Below, one piece after another: positions 9,891-22,560 of a DNA stretch of 64,000 nt (its first letter is position 1; the number at the start of each line of letters is the position of its first letter). This stretch comes from Rostratula benghalensis (taxonomy: Eukaryota; Chordata; Aves; Charadriiformes; Rostratulidae). The position numbers and the translations under genes were made by a program. The stretch is taken from positions 466,683-530,682 of the forward strand of contig VXAI01000384.1 in assembly GCA_013399305.1 (NCBI GenBank), in the 5' to 3' direction. Below the pieces are notes generated by a model. That model did no database searches. It was given only the letters and a program-made list of their open reading frames with translations, and had not been told where the DNA came from.

Positions 9891-12541
9891 TAATCTGCAG
9901 GGTCTCTCTTCTCTTGCCTCACTTGGGGGATTTTCAAATTAATGACGGATTTCCAAGTAGTTCATGCAGGAGAACAGGCCTGAAGGTCAGTAAATGACTG
10001 TTGGTGAACGTCCAAGCAAGGAGAGTCAGTGAATTGCAGAGCTGAAGGTGGATGGAAAAGAGAAGGGATAGAGGTTGATTAGAAAAGGCGGTGAATGGAG
10101 ATTGCTGTGGCTGAAACCAGAGGGTTTGGCTTTCCATTTTTCTTTCCAAGCCACTCTGTGCTTGCTTCAACTGCTACATAAAGAAATCTGTAGGGATGTG
10201 GATCTGGGCAGGTTCATTTATTCTGGTAGATGTAGTTAGGTACGGTTCATGCCCCTGGCAACCACCAGTAAGAAAAAGGAAAAAGGCCTGGGAATAGTGT
10301 CCAATGTGACAGGGAGTAACAGGTTGTTGAAGTTTAAACATTTTTTCATAGAAAGGCAAGTTAAAGATAGCTTGCATTACCAATTACTGATTTTATTAAC
10401 TTTGAAAGTGTACTTAGATATATATAGAAAGAGACCTACAATTTGGTAATATACACTGCATACAAAGTAATCGCTTGTTTTAAAACACAAACGATGCCGA
10501 CTATTATAATGTGAACTGTTTTCCAGATGAAAAGAATTAAAGGGATGTAATTGGAGAAGTATGCAACAGTGGCTAATATGCTATTATTTGCAAAGAGATA
10601 TTACAACTTATAATCTTCTTTCATGGGTTTACGTTGTTAGTGTTTAATCAGGCGTGTGAGTGTATTCAGGTGTTAAACCATTCTATTAGCTAGGAAAATT
10701 GCACTATTATTTACTGAGCTGTTTGTGATATATTGTTGTTGGCTTTTTTTGCTTTCTATTTCTTGTCTTAGTGTAGTTTATGTAATTGTCCTTTCTGCTT
10801 TTGTCTGGTACAAAAGCTTGTAAAGTGTCATCAGGCCAGATTAGCCATGTCAAAAATCAGGACTATTGTTTTTGATACATTATATGAATAAATCTTATTT
10901 CCTATCTTGTTTTATCAGAAGGAACCACAGCTACAAGATAGGGCCTTTGAGATTTTATCACCTCTGGGAAAGTGAAGAGCCTCTGGCCTCTCCAGTCATG
11001 TCCAGCACTCAACAGTGATGGCAGAGTGAGAGAAAGAGAAAAAGGGCTTGGTAAAATAGTGGTCACTCTAGACCCAAGACATTGGGAAGTGTGTGGTGAC
11101 AAGGATAGGTCAAGGTGAACCCATAGGTTGGAGTCCAAATATGGGTCGCTATGATTGGGCAGTGGCAATGATGCAGTGCTGGAGGAGGGATGTTCTCAGG
11201 TGGTTTCTAATGCAGAGCATCAGTCTCATGCTTGGAGATGGGTGTAAGGTATCCAGAGCTGCCTCAGCATCATTCTGCATGCAGGGATAAGGGATAACTG
11301 TGAGCAGCCTATGGATCTGCGCAGCCTTCCTGTCTCCTCAGAAGAAAGGTGATGGCCTGGATGGACCAGTCCTTTGCGCCACATCCTACCACGGGACAGA
11401 AGTTGATTTGCAGTGCAGTGCTTGGGACAAGCTTGTCCATCAGTTCCTGAACCAGGATGGCTTCAAGCATGTAGTCTGCTGTACCAGAAACCGCATTTCT
11501 GTGAATTATTGATGCAGTCATCATATACCACAAGCCCCAGAGTTAGCCCTGTGAGAGGTGAGACCAAAGTCTTGTAAGTGTAAGCAATTCAATTTGAAAG
11601 TCTTCCAAATCAGACCAGTCAAATCAAGGTGTGTCATTTTTTGGGATTTCTTCAGAACTTCGTCTTTGAAGAGGCCTTTCCACTGAAAAAATAAAACCCT
11701 AACAACCCTAGTACTGACCCTTGAATTGCCAACCTTCCATCCAATCCCCCTAAAAACCAATAAAATTGGGAAAAAAATATCACTCAGAGCAGAGATTTTT
11801 ATTTTCCAAAGGGAAAAAATTCCATGTTTCTAATAAATCTCTTCCCTGTGCTTATTCTGGTGCAGAAGAGAGGCACTTATGCACTTGAATATTTGATGCA
11901 AGCATAGACATACGGAGGCCCAGGTAGACCTCTTACTTTCCTTTTTCTGTCCTCTTTCTTTCATGAAGTTCATAGATGTCCATTTTTGCCTCCTTTTGTC
12001 ACCTTTCTGTACCTGATTCATTATCAAGCATGCACACTTTGTAATTCCTGACACATATAAGAAAATACATTGGTTATTATTTACTAATATCCAACAAAAA
12101 ATTATTAAAACCAAAAAGCTTTTAAAAATATGTGGAAACATATTATGGAAGAGAAAGCACATGCTCTTCCCCATCATTTCAGCAAAGAATGAAACATCAA
12201 GGCCTGGTGGTGCATTGACTTTGCATGGGTGGAAGTGCTGGCAGAGCAATCTGACTGTGGAGCTAACCTGCCTTAGCTGGTGTTTTGTGGAGACAGTCTT
12301 AGACAGACCAGTTCAGGGAATGCTGTCGAGAACAGGGAAGGATCAGTATACCCGTACAGAGATGGATTCAGGAGCCCATAACCTTGCTGGGGATATACTG
12401 GGAGAAAGGGCATCTGCTACAGTAGGCAGCATCAAAGGCTGGCAGCATCCATGAAGGTAGTGAGGAGAGAGTTCATCTCCTCTCCCTTGTTTCGGGTCTT
12501 GTCTTGCACAAGGAAGTTTGCATGTCACCTAAGTGAAGCTT
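9891..12541. other. Unique non-coding sequence
   Basis: No recognised repeat. The longest frame is 139 codons (minus, 11830-12249) and has no domain. The portion at 10450-10800 is listed separately as a possible conserved element. The last five bases, AGCTT, are the left target duplication of the next LTR. Confidence 0.4.
10450..10800. promoter_or_regulatory. Candidate conserved non-coding element
   Basis: An AT-rich, repeat-free stretch with many homeodomain-like cores ('gtaatcgc', 'gtaattgg', 'tttaatcagg', 'ctattagc') and no simple-repeat decay. This texture is typical of vertebrate developmental enhancers. It is only an impression, because conservation cannot be measured from one sequence. 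Confidence 0.22.
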
Positions 12542-12684
12542 TGACGTGGTTTCAGCCAAATTTACCAAAACCAGACTGACAGATGGCCCTTCCTACCCCT
12601 AGAAAGAAAGGAGAGAAAGAGATTAGGAGATTTATGAGTTTAGGAAAAAAACTAAACTACTTTAATGAAATATTAATACTAAAA

Positions 12685-12742
12685 TAACAACAACAACAAC
12701 AATTATAATAACAATAACAACAACAACAATAATAATAATAAC
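12685..12742. repeat. (AAC)n/(AAT)n microsatellite inside LTR copy B
   Basis: A run of AAC units passes into AAT and back, with small interruptions. It sits where the sister LTRs have A-rich or AAAT tracts, so it expanded after insertion or before this copy was made. Confidence 0.9.
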
Positions 12743-12968
12743 AAAATTGCTACAATATATACAAAACCATATCAAGTTCCCAGGATGACAGTCACATTGT
12801 TAGCAGGCATAGGGAAAAGTCCCAGACTGAACTTGGTGACTGTCAGGAGCGGGATTCTAGATCTGGAGTCAGGAACTCAGGAATTGGGATCAAAGGCAGG
12901 CAAACAGACAGAGTCCTCCTTGGAATTCAGCCATCGAAGAAAACAGGTTAACCCTTTGATCCCTCAGC

Positions 12969-12975
12969 TTTTATA
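12969..12975 (-). promoter_or_regulatory. TATA box of LTR copy B
   Basis: The minus strand reads TATAAAA within 'cagtataaaagctgaggg', about 340 bp from the sense 5' end of the LTR. That is a sensible place for the U3 promoter. The same motif is present in the copies at 4096-4622 and 33463-34224 and is mutated in the one at 1973-2673. Confidence 0.6.
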
Positions 12976-13313
12976 CTGAGCATGAGGTGGATGGGATGGA
13001 ATGCCTGTTGGTCAGTTTTGGGTCACCTGTTCTGTCCACTCCTCCCTAAAGGGGAGTCCCCCTACGCTTTTCCTCTTCCAACCCTCCAACGGGACAAGTA
13101 ATGAAACTACCTGACCATTGTTGTTATAGCAATAAGACCAAGCAAGGGCCTCTCTGCATTACATTCCTTGGTATAATCAGGTCTTACCACTGTGAGAGTG
13201 AACAGTTTCTGAACAATATGCTGTTAATTTCAGAATTTATTTATAAGAGGCCCAGCTAAACAAGTAAAATTACTGAACAGAAGACTGGTTCTGTTTTACC
13301 TGAAACCAGGACA

Positions 13314-15143
13314 AGCTTCTTGTATTTAATTACTAGATACTACCACCAACTATTTGGGGGCCAGAGAATATGTTTCCCTTCTACTCTTACTTGTTCATAG
13401 TTGTAAACAATGCCTTCCTGGGGTGAGCTGTACTGCTGCTGGAAGGAAAACAGAGGGGAAAATCCACAGGACACGGGGAACAGAAGAAGCAGTCTGTGAA
13501 TACAAGAGCATGACACTTGGTTACACACCCTACAAATATGGGGACAGCCCTATTCTGTGGTGAAGAAAATAGAAGCGGCGCTACACCCTATGGTTAACAT
13601 GACAACATGTAGAGTATTTAATGATTACTGGTGATTTATCTCACTTTTCTCACCGTTCAAAGACACCACTTGTTTCATACATAACACTGAAGCCTAAAAG
13701 GAACTTCCTTCTAAAATGATTTGGTGAAGTGTATTGAAAAGAGGCAAGCATGATGGAAAATAAAGGGAGATCTTCATAGATTCAATATTGAGTGATACAC
13801 ACTATAATTAATTTTCACTCAGAAAGGGGAATTCTCACATTACTGAAGTCGATTGGAAGACTGTTGCTTTTGATTGAGTGAGGAATTCACCTAAAGTGAT
13901 TGAATGTTTGTTAGGAACCCACCTGAAGGTGAAATGTAGGACTGGCTCTTGTGGAGTTCTGGTGAAGATGCACTAAATGAAGGTGCACTGAATACATTGG
14001 TGCACAAACCCTTTTATTTACATCCCAGGACTTGCTGTAGAATACTTTTTCAAGGCTGGTCTAAAATTTTTGTTCAGATAAAACTTTTCAACAGAGAGTA
14101 AGATTTTAATATTTCTCCCTTTGCAGTGATTTCAGATCAGGTGATTCTGGCCAAATGGTATATAATGAGTTGGATCTGCTGGATCACATGAAATCTGGGG
14201 ACAGGACTCAGTAGACTAAGTCAGGACACTTCAATACTTTAGGTCATGGCGTCTGCCTATTCATTTTGCCCCGGTGGCTGCTATGAGAAGGGAGGTAATA
14301 ATAGAGAGAAGCTTTACCTTCAAAATTGCTCACAAGATGAACAGTACTAGTACACTGCTTGCAGGCTGCAAGAATCACATGTAAGTGGAAAACAGGAGAA
14401 AGCATAAGGAACAACATCTTCAAATGATGAGAAAAACCATCTCAATGCCCCTTAAGGGAACCATTGAGACCTGTTCTCACTAATGTGAGGATTTCAGCGT
14501 CAGAAATACTGTTTTTGTGACTCTTTGCTGTGGAGAAAAAGACCTGAATTAACCTTTTTAGTAAATGCAGTTATTTCCTGGCCATAGCGGAAGCAAACCT
14601 TCAAGTGTATGCATTTTGGCTAGCAATTTATGTCTGAAAGGAAAACAAACATTTTGAGACAAATGAAAAAAACATTGGTCAGAGTTCAATAGGTCTTTAT
14701 AAAAAGATTTTTCACAGAGTGAGATTAAAATTGAGTCTTGAAAATTAATTTGTATTCATTTCAAACTTGCCTTTGCTGACAGAGTTCTATCCTCTTCTGC
14801 CTTTACTAACAAAATCTACTGAAATGCAGACATTTCCAGAAGTTTCTGAAGCTTTCTTTATAAACTTTAGTTTTCTTTGCTAAACCTCTGTTCTGTCAAA
14901 TGTGATCCTAATTGTCTGATGTTTAATGTCATCCATCAGACCAATTTTTCATTCCTCACCCGCTGTTTCAAGAATTCTGATCCCTAATTTAATTAATGAA
15001 TCATTGTTCCCTGAGTTATTAGCTGCATCTGTTCCTCTTCACTTTTTAAAACAATTGCAATATTTTTTTTTCAATTGTCTCCTTGAAAATAAATGCAGCA
15101 AATTGCTTGTGATGTTCAAAAGTGCTGTTGCTTTTAAGCCAAG
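13314..15143. other. Unique non-coding sequence
   Basis: It begins with the right target duplication AGCTT. After that no gene, repeat family or RNA gene is recognisable. Frames are all short. Confidence 0.4.
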
Positions 15144-15268
15144 CCCTTCCCTTCCCTTCCCTTCCCTTCCCTTCCCTNNNNNNNNNNNNNNNNNNNNNNN
15201 NNNNNNNNNNNNNNNNNNNTCCCTTCCCTTCCCTTCCCTTCCCTTCCCTTCCCTTCCCTTCCCTTCCC
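15144..15268. repeat. (CCCTT)n microsatellite spanning an assembly gap
   Basis: Perfect pentanucleotide repeats flank 42 unknown bases (15178-15219). The same repeat unit on both sides shows that the gap lies inside the array and that its true length is unknown. The 168-codon plus-strand frame across it (14926-15432) is an artefact of the repeat, coding for Ser-Leu-Pro-Phe-Pro units plus unknown residues. Confidence 0.97.
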
Positions 15269-18200
15269 GGCTAGATGTGACTCCTCTAATACCCTCAAAG
15301 CTCCCAAAGGGTCAGAGATTCTTGCAAGCTATTATGTCTATAGTCTTTCTTCTATGTAATGACATTCAGGCCCCAATGAAATCTGTGAACATTTTGACAT
15401 CCAATATTTTTACTCATATTACAGCTAATTAATTCATGCCAGTGAAGCACTTTGAAACTATACAAACACTTACTTAATATTGTTCTTTTTCATGATTTAC
15501 CATTCTTAACTCACATGAACTTTGAATCAGAGGATTTATCTCTCTGTAATCTGAAATCCATTTTACCAAAGATTGACAGACTGTTTCCATTTTTTAGAAT
15601 ATGCCTCCTCAGTTTTGGCTTAACTTTGCTACTCACTGAATGAAAATTGTGAAAGCGTGACCTCACCTATGCCATGAGGGACCACGAACCCATACAGAAA
15701 ATGTCACTTCAGACACGACTAAACTCCTAAAGTGCATGCAAGAAAGATTTTAGGAAGTTGTATGAAAATCTAGGGCTTAACTTCCCACCTATGGGATCTG
15801 GTGAAGCTTCCTGCCTTTGCTTGATCAGCCTCTTACTCCAGGACTGGGTGGCTAGGGCAAACTGAGCCAACTTAGGCTGCCATCTGCATTAAGGCAACTG
15901 GAGTCAATGATTAGAGTTTTAGATTTACACCTAGTCCAATTACACTTAGAAACTAATGCCACAGCAAGAGTTTGGGCAAATGGTACTTTCATCCAGAACT
16001 TCAAAAAACTTACTCTATTTCCATTCAGTGTTTGAGGAGGTGCCATAGATCACCATATTTACAAAAATTTATTTTGCAGGAATAAAGCTGAGCTCTTCAT
16101 AAAAGTAAAACAGAGGACTTAAGATCAGAATAATTTCATCCAAAAGCTGTGGCTTTCTTGTAAACCTCTTAAGCCTTAGCTGTGCTGCCAGGAGAAACCA
16201 AAGTGAAGGCGGTGGGATGAAGGAGGACATTTTGCTGGGTCTTACCCCTGACTGGGCACAGAACATGGCCACACTGGTGCTTGACATCATATGAGCATTC
16301 CTGTAGAGGCTAGTTCAGAAAAGGTAAGATGAACAGGCACTTCTCAAAAACTGTATTTAGAAATCATCTTAATTGTCTCCTTTGTTAAAACCTGTGTTTT
16401 TATCTTAGGCAGTGATATATTATTATTATTTGTTATGTATATTATCATACTGCCTACTTGCACTTGTATGTTATTTGAAAGTTAATTATGCCTCCCATCC
16501 TTTCACAGTCTCCACTAATGTTCAGTTTTAATGCACTAATGTGTTCTTCTTGGATGACGTGTAACCTGGATGCAAGAATAAGAATTAAATTGAGATCTTA
16601 AGGTAAAAAGAAGGTTCATCTCAGGTAATTAATATTTACCTCCAGCAAAACACTGACTAATTACACTGGTGCTGTAGGGGGAGAGAGACCTGTAAGGAGC
16701 TGGTTACCCATTATCTGCCCAGCTTGAGGAGCTCTGCCAGCCCTTGTGAGCTGATGAGAGTCCTTGAGAGAATCCCAGCTGCGGTGGCATGAGCACAGAT
16801 GCTTTTTCTCTCCGTACCACACCTGTGCTGCTGAGGAACTGGAGCAGAGCTGGCACCAGCAGCTTGAGGCAAGCAGCCAGATTTCGTGTGGCACCCAGTG
16901 ACACCATGGAAGGGTGAGCACCTCTCTGATCCCGGCTGCCACCATGCCTGTGGGCTGGGATTGCCGGCTGGGGAGGCGGGTGAGGGAGTGCAGGCCATGT
17001 GATTCATGGCATCACTTCTCTTGCAGAGCCTGTGCACCCTGGCTCTTGCTGAGCATTTACCAATGCACTTGAATCTTAGGTTGAAGAAGGATATGTCAGA
17101 CTGGCTCCTTTTGACAGGTTCCTGATTCCCAGGGTAAGGTAATAAGAAACAGTCCCATTAAGGGGTATCTGCCAGTACATCCTGCTGTCCCTCAGTATTT
17201 TTTGGGCCCGCACCTATGTCCTTAAGGTAAATGGGGTTCTCTTATCACTGGGAAGGAGTAGTCAGATAGGGAGTGCTGGTGCCACAGACCAACTGATGGC
17301 TCTGCTACCTGTTTGCTGTGATCCCCCCAGCACCACAGCACAGAAGCACTGCAGTCCAGCAGAGACAGGGACCTGAGCTTGGGAAAGTGAGGTTCAGCTC
17401 CCCGTAACACTGCTTCCCTGCTGATGGTATTTGGGACCAATTATTTCTGCTTCTTCTATACCTACATGTTGCCAGCCCTAAAATCAGATGCTTGCCGGGC
17501 TTTCCAAGGTCTGCTGATAAACAGCTTGATGGTAGCCCTAGGAACAGGGAATTTCTTATGCAGATGGTCTTGTGAGTGCCACTGAGAAGCTCGCTGTCAC
17601 CAGGAGAAGATCTGAGTTCACAGCTGTGCGATTCCCACAGCTGGACCGGAGGAAAATGGCTGAAATCTTAACGTACTTTCCACTGCTGCATCCTTGCTAG
17701 GATAGGGATTCCTTCCCCCATGCATATCTCCTCACTAGAACAAGGCCATGTAATTGTTATTACAGCTGGAACAAAATTCAGCTTATTTTCCATCGAAAAG
17801 ATCACCTTATACATATCTTAAGTAGGTTTTCTGACTTGGTGGCCCAACAAACTCACAGAACTGAGTAGGTATCATTTCTCTGAATCACTTTTAACAGATC
17901 CCCTCATTAATCGTTGCTGATCCCACTGAATCCCAGTTTGATCCCACTGAAGTATGTAAAATATGCATTCCGTGACTAACTTAGTCATGGAGTCACCATT
18001 TAGTCTAGAGGTTAAATGTAAAGTTGTATTACACAAAGAGTATTGCAAAAATAACCCCAGGCTTTTAGTTTTGATTTCCACTTTATTGATCTGCACTAGG
18101 TAAATTTAATTCCAAATCTTACAGATGGCTGAGATAGTCATTCAATTTTGTCATTGTAGTGAAGAAACCATTAGGAAAATGGAGATGTAAAGGTCACAGT

Positions 18201-19937
18201 AATCTTCTCTGGAATGAAGAATCAATTTTATTCAGAGGTCAGTTTTGTACCAAAAACTCTGAAGCACTTACACTATGACATTATTTAAGCATTTACAAAG
18301 TTTTGTTGATACACAGCATCTGTGAAACACAACACGGCTGAACAGAGGATGGAAAAGTGGAAAGTAGCTTCTTTCTTTCCATGTATGGGTTGTGAATTTC
18401 CCATGTTATGCAAGCGGGGTAATCATCCATAGGCATTTTTTTACTCCTTCATCCTATGGAGTACAAACACTTACTGGCCCTGTAATCTCTGACTGTGATG
18501 TGGAGAAGGACTTTGGATCTGCCTCAGACCCATGCCCACAAGCTTACAAATAATCACTTTTTTCTTCAGAGCAGCCACTTTTTTCTTCCAGGAATACTTA
18601 GAGGAAATACTTTCTGCTATATGAGATAAACTGAATTTGTTGACTTTAATTTTAAATTTCTTCTTTTTGCACATGAAAGATACTCAATGTGTTTTAACAA
18701 ATCCTTTTCACATTTAAAAGGAGGCAATAGCAGTATGAAAGTTATAGATTTGCTTCTTGGAAGAAAGACTGGCTTTTACAACCACAAGGTATCGTTGAGC
18801 ACCTGAAAACACCTTAGCATGTAATATGTGGTAGGATTCACGTGCCTAAGCACAGGGGTCTAAAACCACTGCAGGTGGCCTCAGGATACCTGACTTGGCT
18901 TCTTAGCTATCTGGTAAGGGTATGTCTCCAATAGATCCTGGATCAGATCTGTCAGCCTCTGAGGTGTCTCAGCTGCACAGGGTACTTGATGGTGTGAACC
19001 TCTTGCACCGCTTTCCCTGGGTGGGATGGCTGAGAGCAGGCAGCCTTGAGTCAGAGCTGTCAAAACCCAGAGGTTAGGCGGTGCAGAAACCTACATTTTA
19101 TAATCACCTTAGTTTAAGGCTTAACCACAGCTGTTTGCCTGCATTGGTGTGCTTCACCACACAGTAGCAGCCGCTCTGGGAGCAGAGTTTGGATGACAGT
19201 ATTCGAAGACAATATTCATTACACCCACAGCTGGCAGCTCCTGATCCACCTCATTACCAGCTCAAACACTGGGCAGCAGCTGAGCTTCAGGCCACATCCA
19301 GGTTGTGGTGAACCATTTCTTGCCAAAGCATGATACCAGCCATGCCACATAGAAGAAGAATGTTGCAGCACCAGCTGTTACAGTACAGGGCTCGTTCTCC
19401 TCTTGTCCAAAAGGATGTAACCTTTCTGAATTAAGAAAGTGTGGTTGCAGAACAGTGTTTGAAGTTTCCTCCTTGTTGTGGTACTGCACAAAAGGCCACT
19501 CGCTGCTGAATGATTTTACTTGCTCCTCACTAGTAGCTCAAGGTGTCATCGACTACCAGGGCTAGAAAAGTTGTTGAGTAAAGAGAGCATTTTCTGCATA
19601 AATTCCTAACTTGCTCTGTCAGCAACTTGCTCTGTGTAAGAACAGGAATTATATTGGTTTCCCATTTGCTGTTACTTTAAATTCTTCCACTATAAACATA
19701 ATGCCCTTTGCCTCACTTAGCTGTTGATTAAACCTTTTTACTTTCAATCAAAATGCTGATTTCCTTCCTTGTACTCCTTAAACTATGTCCCAAGTGACAA
19801 CAACCTTGAACCTGTGGCACACTTAACTGTCACAAAGCTCAGAGACAGGTGTGAGATTATTATTAGAAGTAAAAATACATTTCATATATATATCTCATCA
19901 ATATAGGAAAGTCATGGAATTTTCTGCAAAATTTTTT
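15269..19937. other. Unique non-coding sequence
   Basis: No recognisable repeats or genes. A GC-richer stretch near 16,660-17,050 opens three overlapping minus-strand frames (up to 108 codons), none with a known domain. A 13-bp direct repeat, TGATCCCACTGAA, occurs twice near 17,917-17,952, and a 16-bp period repeat (AACTTGCTCTGT twice) lies at about 19,608-19,635. Confidence 0.4.
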
Positions 19938-20650
19938 CGTGGAATTGTAAGAGTTGGAAGGGACCTCTAGAGATCATCTGGTTTAAGTCCCCTGCTAAAG
20001 CAGGATTGCCCAGAGCACATTACTCAGGACTGCATCAAGGCAGGTCTTGAAGGTATCCAGAGAAGGGGACTCCACAATTCCCTGAGCAGCCTGTTCCAGT
20101 GCTCTGTCAGCCTCACCAGAAAGTTTTTCCTCATATTTGAATGGAACTTCCTATGTTCCATCTTGTGCTCATTGCCCCTTGTCCTGTCACTGGGATCCAT
20201 TGAAGAGTCTGGCTCCATCCTCTTTCAACCCACCCTTCAGACACTTATAAGCATTAATAAGGTCTCCCCTCAGCCTTCTCTTCTCCAGGCTAAAGAGTCC
20301 CAGCTCTCTCAGCCTTTCCTGATAAGGGAAGTGCTCCGATCCCTTAATCATCTTTGTTGCCCCACGCTGGACTCTCTCCAGTAGTTCCTTGTCTCTCTTG
20401 AACTGGAGAGCCCAGAACTGGACACAATATTCCAGTTGTGGCCTCACCAGTGCAGAGTAGAGGGGGGAGGGAGAGAATGACCTCTCTTGACCACACTCTT
20501 CCCCGTGCAGCCCAGGATTCCATGGGCCCTCTTGGCGACAAGGGCACATTGCTGGTTCATGGATAGTTTACTATCTACCAGAACCCCCAGATCCTTCTCC
20601 TCAGAAGTGGTTTCCAGCAGGTCCGCCCCTGTATCGTACCTATATTGGCT
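19938..20650 (-). mobile_element. CR1: CR1 LINE, 3' portion with the end of ORF2
   Basis: About 710 bp of 5'-truncated CR1 on the minus strand. The 3' terminus lies at about 19940 ('gaattgtaagagttggaagggacctctagagatcatc' on the plus strand). The minus frame at 20549-20187 translates to the C-terminal part of CR1 ORF2, downstream of the reverse transcriptase core, with motifs such as [28 protein letters not shown] and [20 protein letters not shown] shifted frame at 20218-20024 continues with RTRGNEHKMEHRKFH and RLTEHWNRL. At least one frameshift and several stops make it a dead copy. No endonuclease or polymerase domain is present. Confidence 0.95.
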
Positions 20651-20654
20651 CCCA

Positions 20655-20758
20655 GACTTCCTTTAGTCTTGTGGGAGGCGTCCCTGCCCATGGCAGGGGG
20701 CTGGAACAAAGTGATCTTTGAGATCCTTTCCAACCCAAATTGTTCTATGATTCTGTGA
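20655..20758 (+). mobile_element. CR1: CR1 LINE, short 3' end in opposite orientation
   Basis: The plus strand runs 'cttgtgggaggcgtccctgcccatggcagggggctgg', 'gatctttgagatcctttccaaccc' and ends 'ttctatgattctgtga', which is the canonical CR1 3' end in sense. It abuts the 5'-truncated end of the minus-strand copy, giving two CR1 pieces back to back. It is either an independent short insertion or one end of an inversion. Confidence 0.93.
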
Positions 20759-21589
20759 AAGCAGTAATTCAGAGAAAATGAGTGGATTTTTGAACCACGA
20801 GCCTTAAATTTTAGTCCAGTTTATGGAAATGTGATTTAAAAACCAATGTGGACAGAACTAAAGGAAGTAATAACTATGAGCATCTTAAGGAAGCCCTCCC
20901 AAATTCTGCTCCACCTGTCTCAGTAAAAAAAGTGTGCTATAATTGCACCATATGAAAGAAAAAATAGAAAGAGAAAATATCCTTTTACATTTGGTACCAC
21001 AGCAAGGTGACAAGCCTTTTTATATTACAGTCCCTTGACTCTGTTGCAGGATAACATGGGGCTGGGAACTTGGAGCAGGGAAAGACCCAGTTCATACAGG
21101 AACCTCAGGCAAAAAAGGCACTACACAGTGTCTAACTACGAAGTGTCACACATGAAAAAAATATCTATAACCCTACCTCTTCCTCCTTTTTTCACACTGA
21201 GCTGTCAGTGAATCCTGGCATTTTAATTCTTATATGGGTTACTATCGTGGGTGGGCAGCAGAAGTAATGATTATTTACTGAATTAAAAAATGCTGTTTTA
21301 TGAATTTCACTTTCTGCTTACTGTCCCTTCTGCCAAGGCGCCCTTCCAACCTTGCATGCCACAGGACTACCCTCCTGATTTCTGTACTCACTCAGCACCA
21401 AGATAAGTGTTCCAGTTTATTTCATTTGATGTGTCTTTTAAAGGGAATGATGTGTATAAAGGCAAATATTCTACAAAAGTTTGCTGAGAAATTTTTCAGT
21501 GGTTTGGGTGAGTGCCAAAATCAAGTGCCTAGGGGTATGTGAAAAGGTGTGCTTTCCTCAAATTTCCTTAAAAGTGGACTGTACTTATG

Positions 21590-22010
21590 GTACAGTTGAT
21601 ATATGAATTTCTTCAGTTACTTTTACTGAATAAAAGAAAAAATACTTTTTTACTACTATGCCAAAGCCTTTTAATTAATAATGCAGCACATGAAATTTTC
21701 TGGTTTAGATTTTAAGCCCTTTTATGCCACCGATGTGCCAGTGATTTTCAAATGTGACTTTGTCTGAAATATGCAGTAACATAGAAAATGGCTTCAGAAT
21801 CCCGGATTAGCTGTCACTGATGGCATAAGTCTGTCAATAGCAGCTAGTAAACGCGGGAGACTGACTTTTTCCTCTTATTTTTATTTATAAATTCCATTTC
21901 AGAATAGCAATAAGACACTGCAGGCCATGCATTTTGAAGGGATTATTGCACTTCTCTTATGACTAAAGTCACTTGCCCTTTAGCCTTGTGTCTTCTAACA
22001 CCTCCTGAGG
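21590..22010. promoter_or_regulatory. Candidate conserved non-coding element
   Basis: Repeat-free sequence with 'ttttaattaataatgcagc', 'cccggattagctgtcactgatgg' (GGATTA, a bicoid-class core) and 'gtaaacgcgggaga', ending in the palindromic 'cacctcctgaggtg'. The mixture of homeodomain cores and two retained CpGs within 'aaacgcggg' in AT-rich DNA suggests an enhancer. No conservation data are available. Confidence 0.22.
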
Positions 22011-22329
22011 TGTTCAGTAGTAGGCCAGAAATGCATGGCATGCTGTGTCTTATAGCTCAAATATATTTAACTTGATCATACAGAAAAATAATGATAAAGT
22101 AAAAGAATGTTCAAGGAACACCCCCAGCTATTCCATTCTTTTTCTGTTCTTTTTTAATGAACTCATGGGTAAAATAATTCACAGGTTGGCAACTGATAGT
22201 TAAAATGTACATGAAACATAGAACTGTTTCCCTGTTATGGTTATGGTATCTTGCAGTATATATGAAACAGCAACCTTTTAATATGGTTTGGATTGTTGCA
22301 TAATATAGAAATACAGCTAAATTCTTAAA

Positions 22330-22560
22330 AGGGTTAAACAGTTCCATTCTGCCTTAAATTACCACTGTCATTCAATTCGTTAGATGAGTTTATGGAGTTA
22401 CAATATGTCTGTAATTTATGGCCTGCTTACTGACAAAGCTTAATGCTAACATATGCCTAATTTGCCAAGGTTATCTCAAGCCCCATTCATCTCCCCCACT
22501 AACAATATGCTGCTGATTCCATGCTTCATGGATGAGGTACATGCGGTTTCATATTTAGTG
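22330..22560. promoter_or_regulatory. Candidate conserved non-coding element
   Basis: A repeat-free stretch including 'ccttaaattaccactgtcattcaattcg', 'tgtaatttatggcc' (CDX/HOX-like TTTATGG) and 'aatttgccaagg'. It is judged on texture only. Confidence 0.2.

Larger units (their letters stand above)
12542..13313 (-). mobile_element. Solo LTR of an avian endogenous retrovirus, copy B
   Basis: This full-length copy of about 772 bp has a sense strand starting TGTCCTGGTTTCAGG and ending CCACGTCA. It is flanked by a perfect 5-bp target duplication, AGCTT, at 12537-12541 and 13314-13318, which proves the boundaries and shows that no internal retroviral sequence remains. It shares its whole length with copies at 1973-2673 and 33463-34224. 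The U3 TATA box is intact as plus-strand TTTTATA at 12969-12975. Near its sense 3' part it carries an AAC/AAT microsatellite (12685-12742) that differs from the A-rich tract of the other copies. No retroviral protein is encoded here. Confidence 0.93.

Noticed and set aside
14926..15432. 168-codon plus-strand frame
   Set aside because: It runs through the (CCCTT)n array and the unknown bases. The Ser-Leu-Pro-Phe repeats are a translation artefact.
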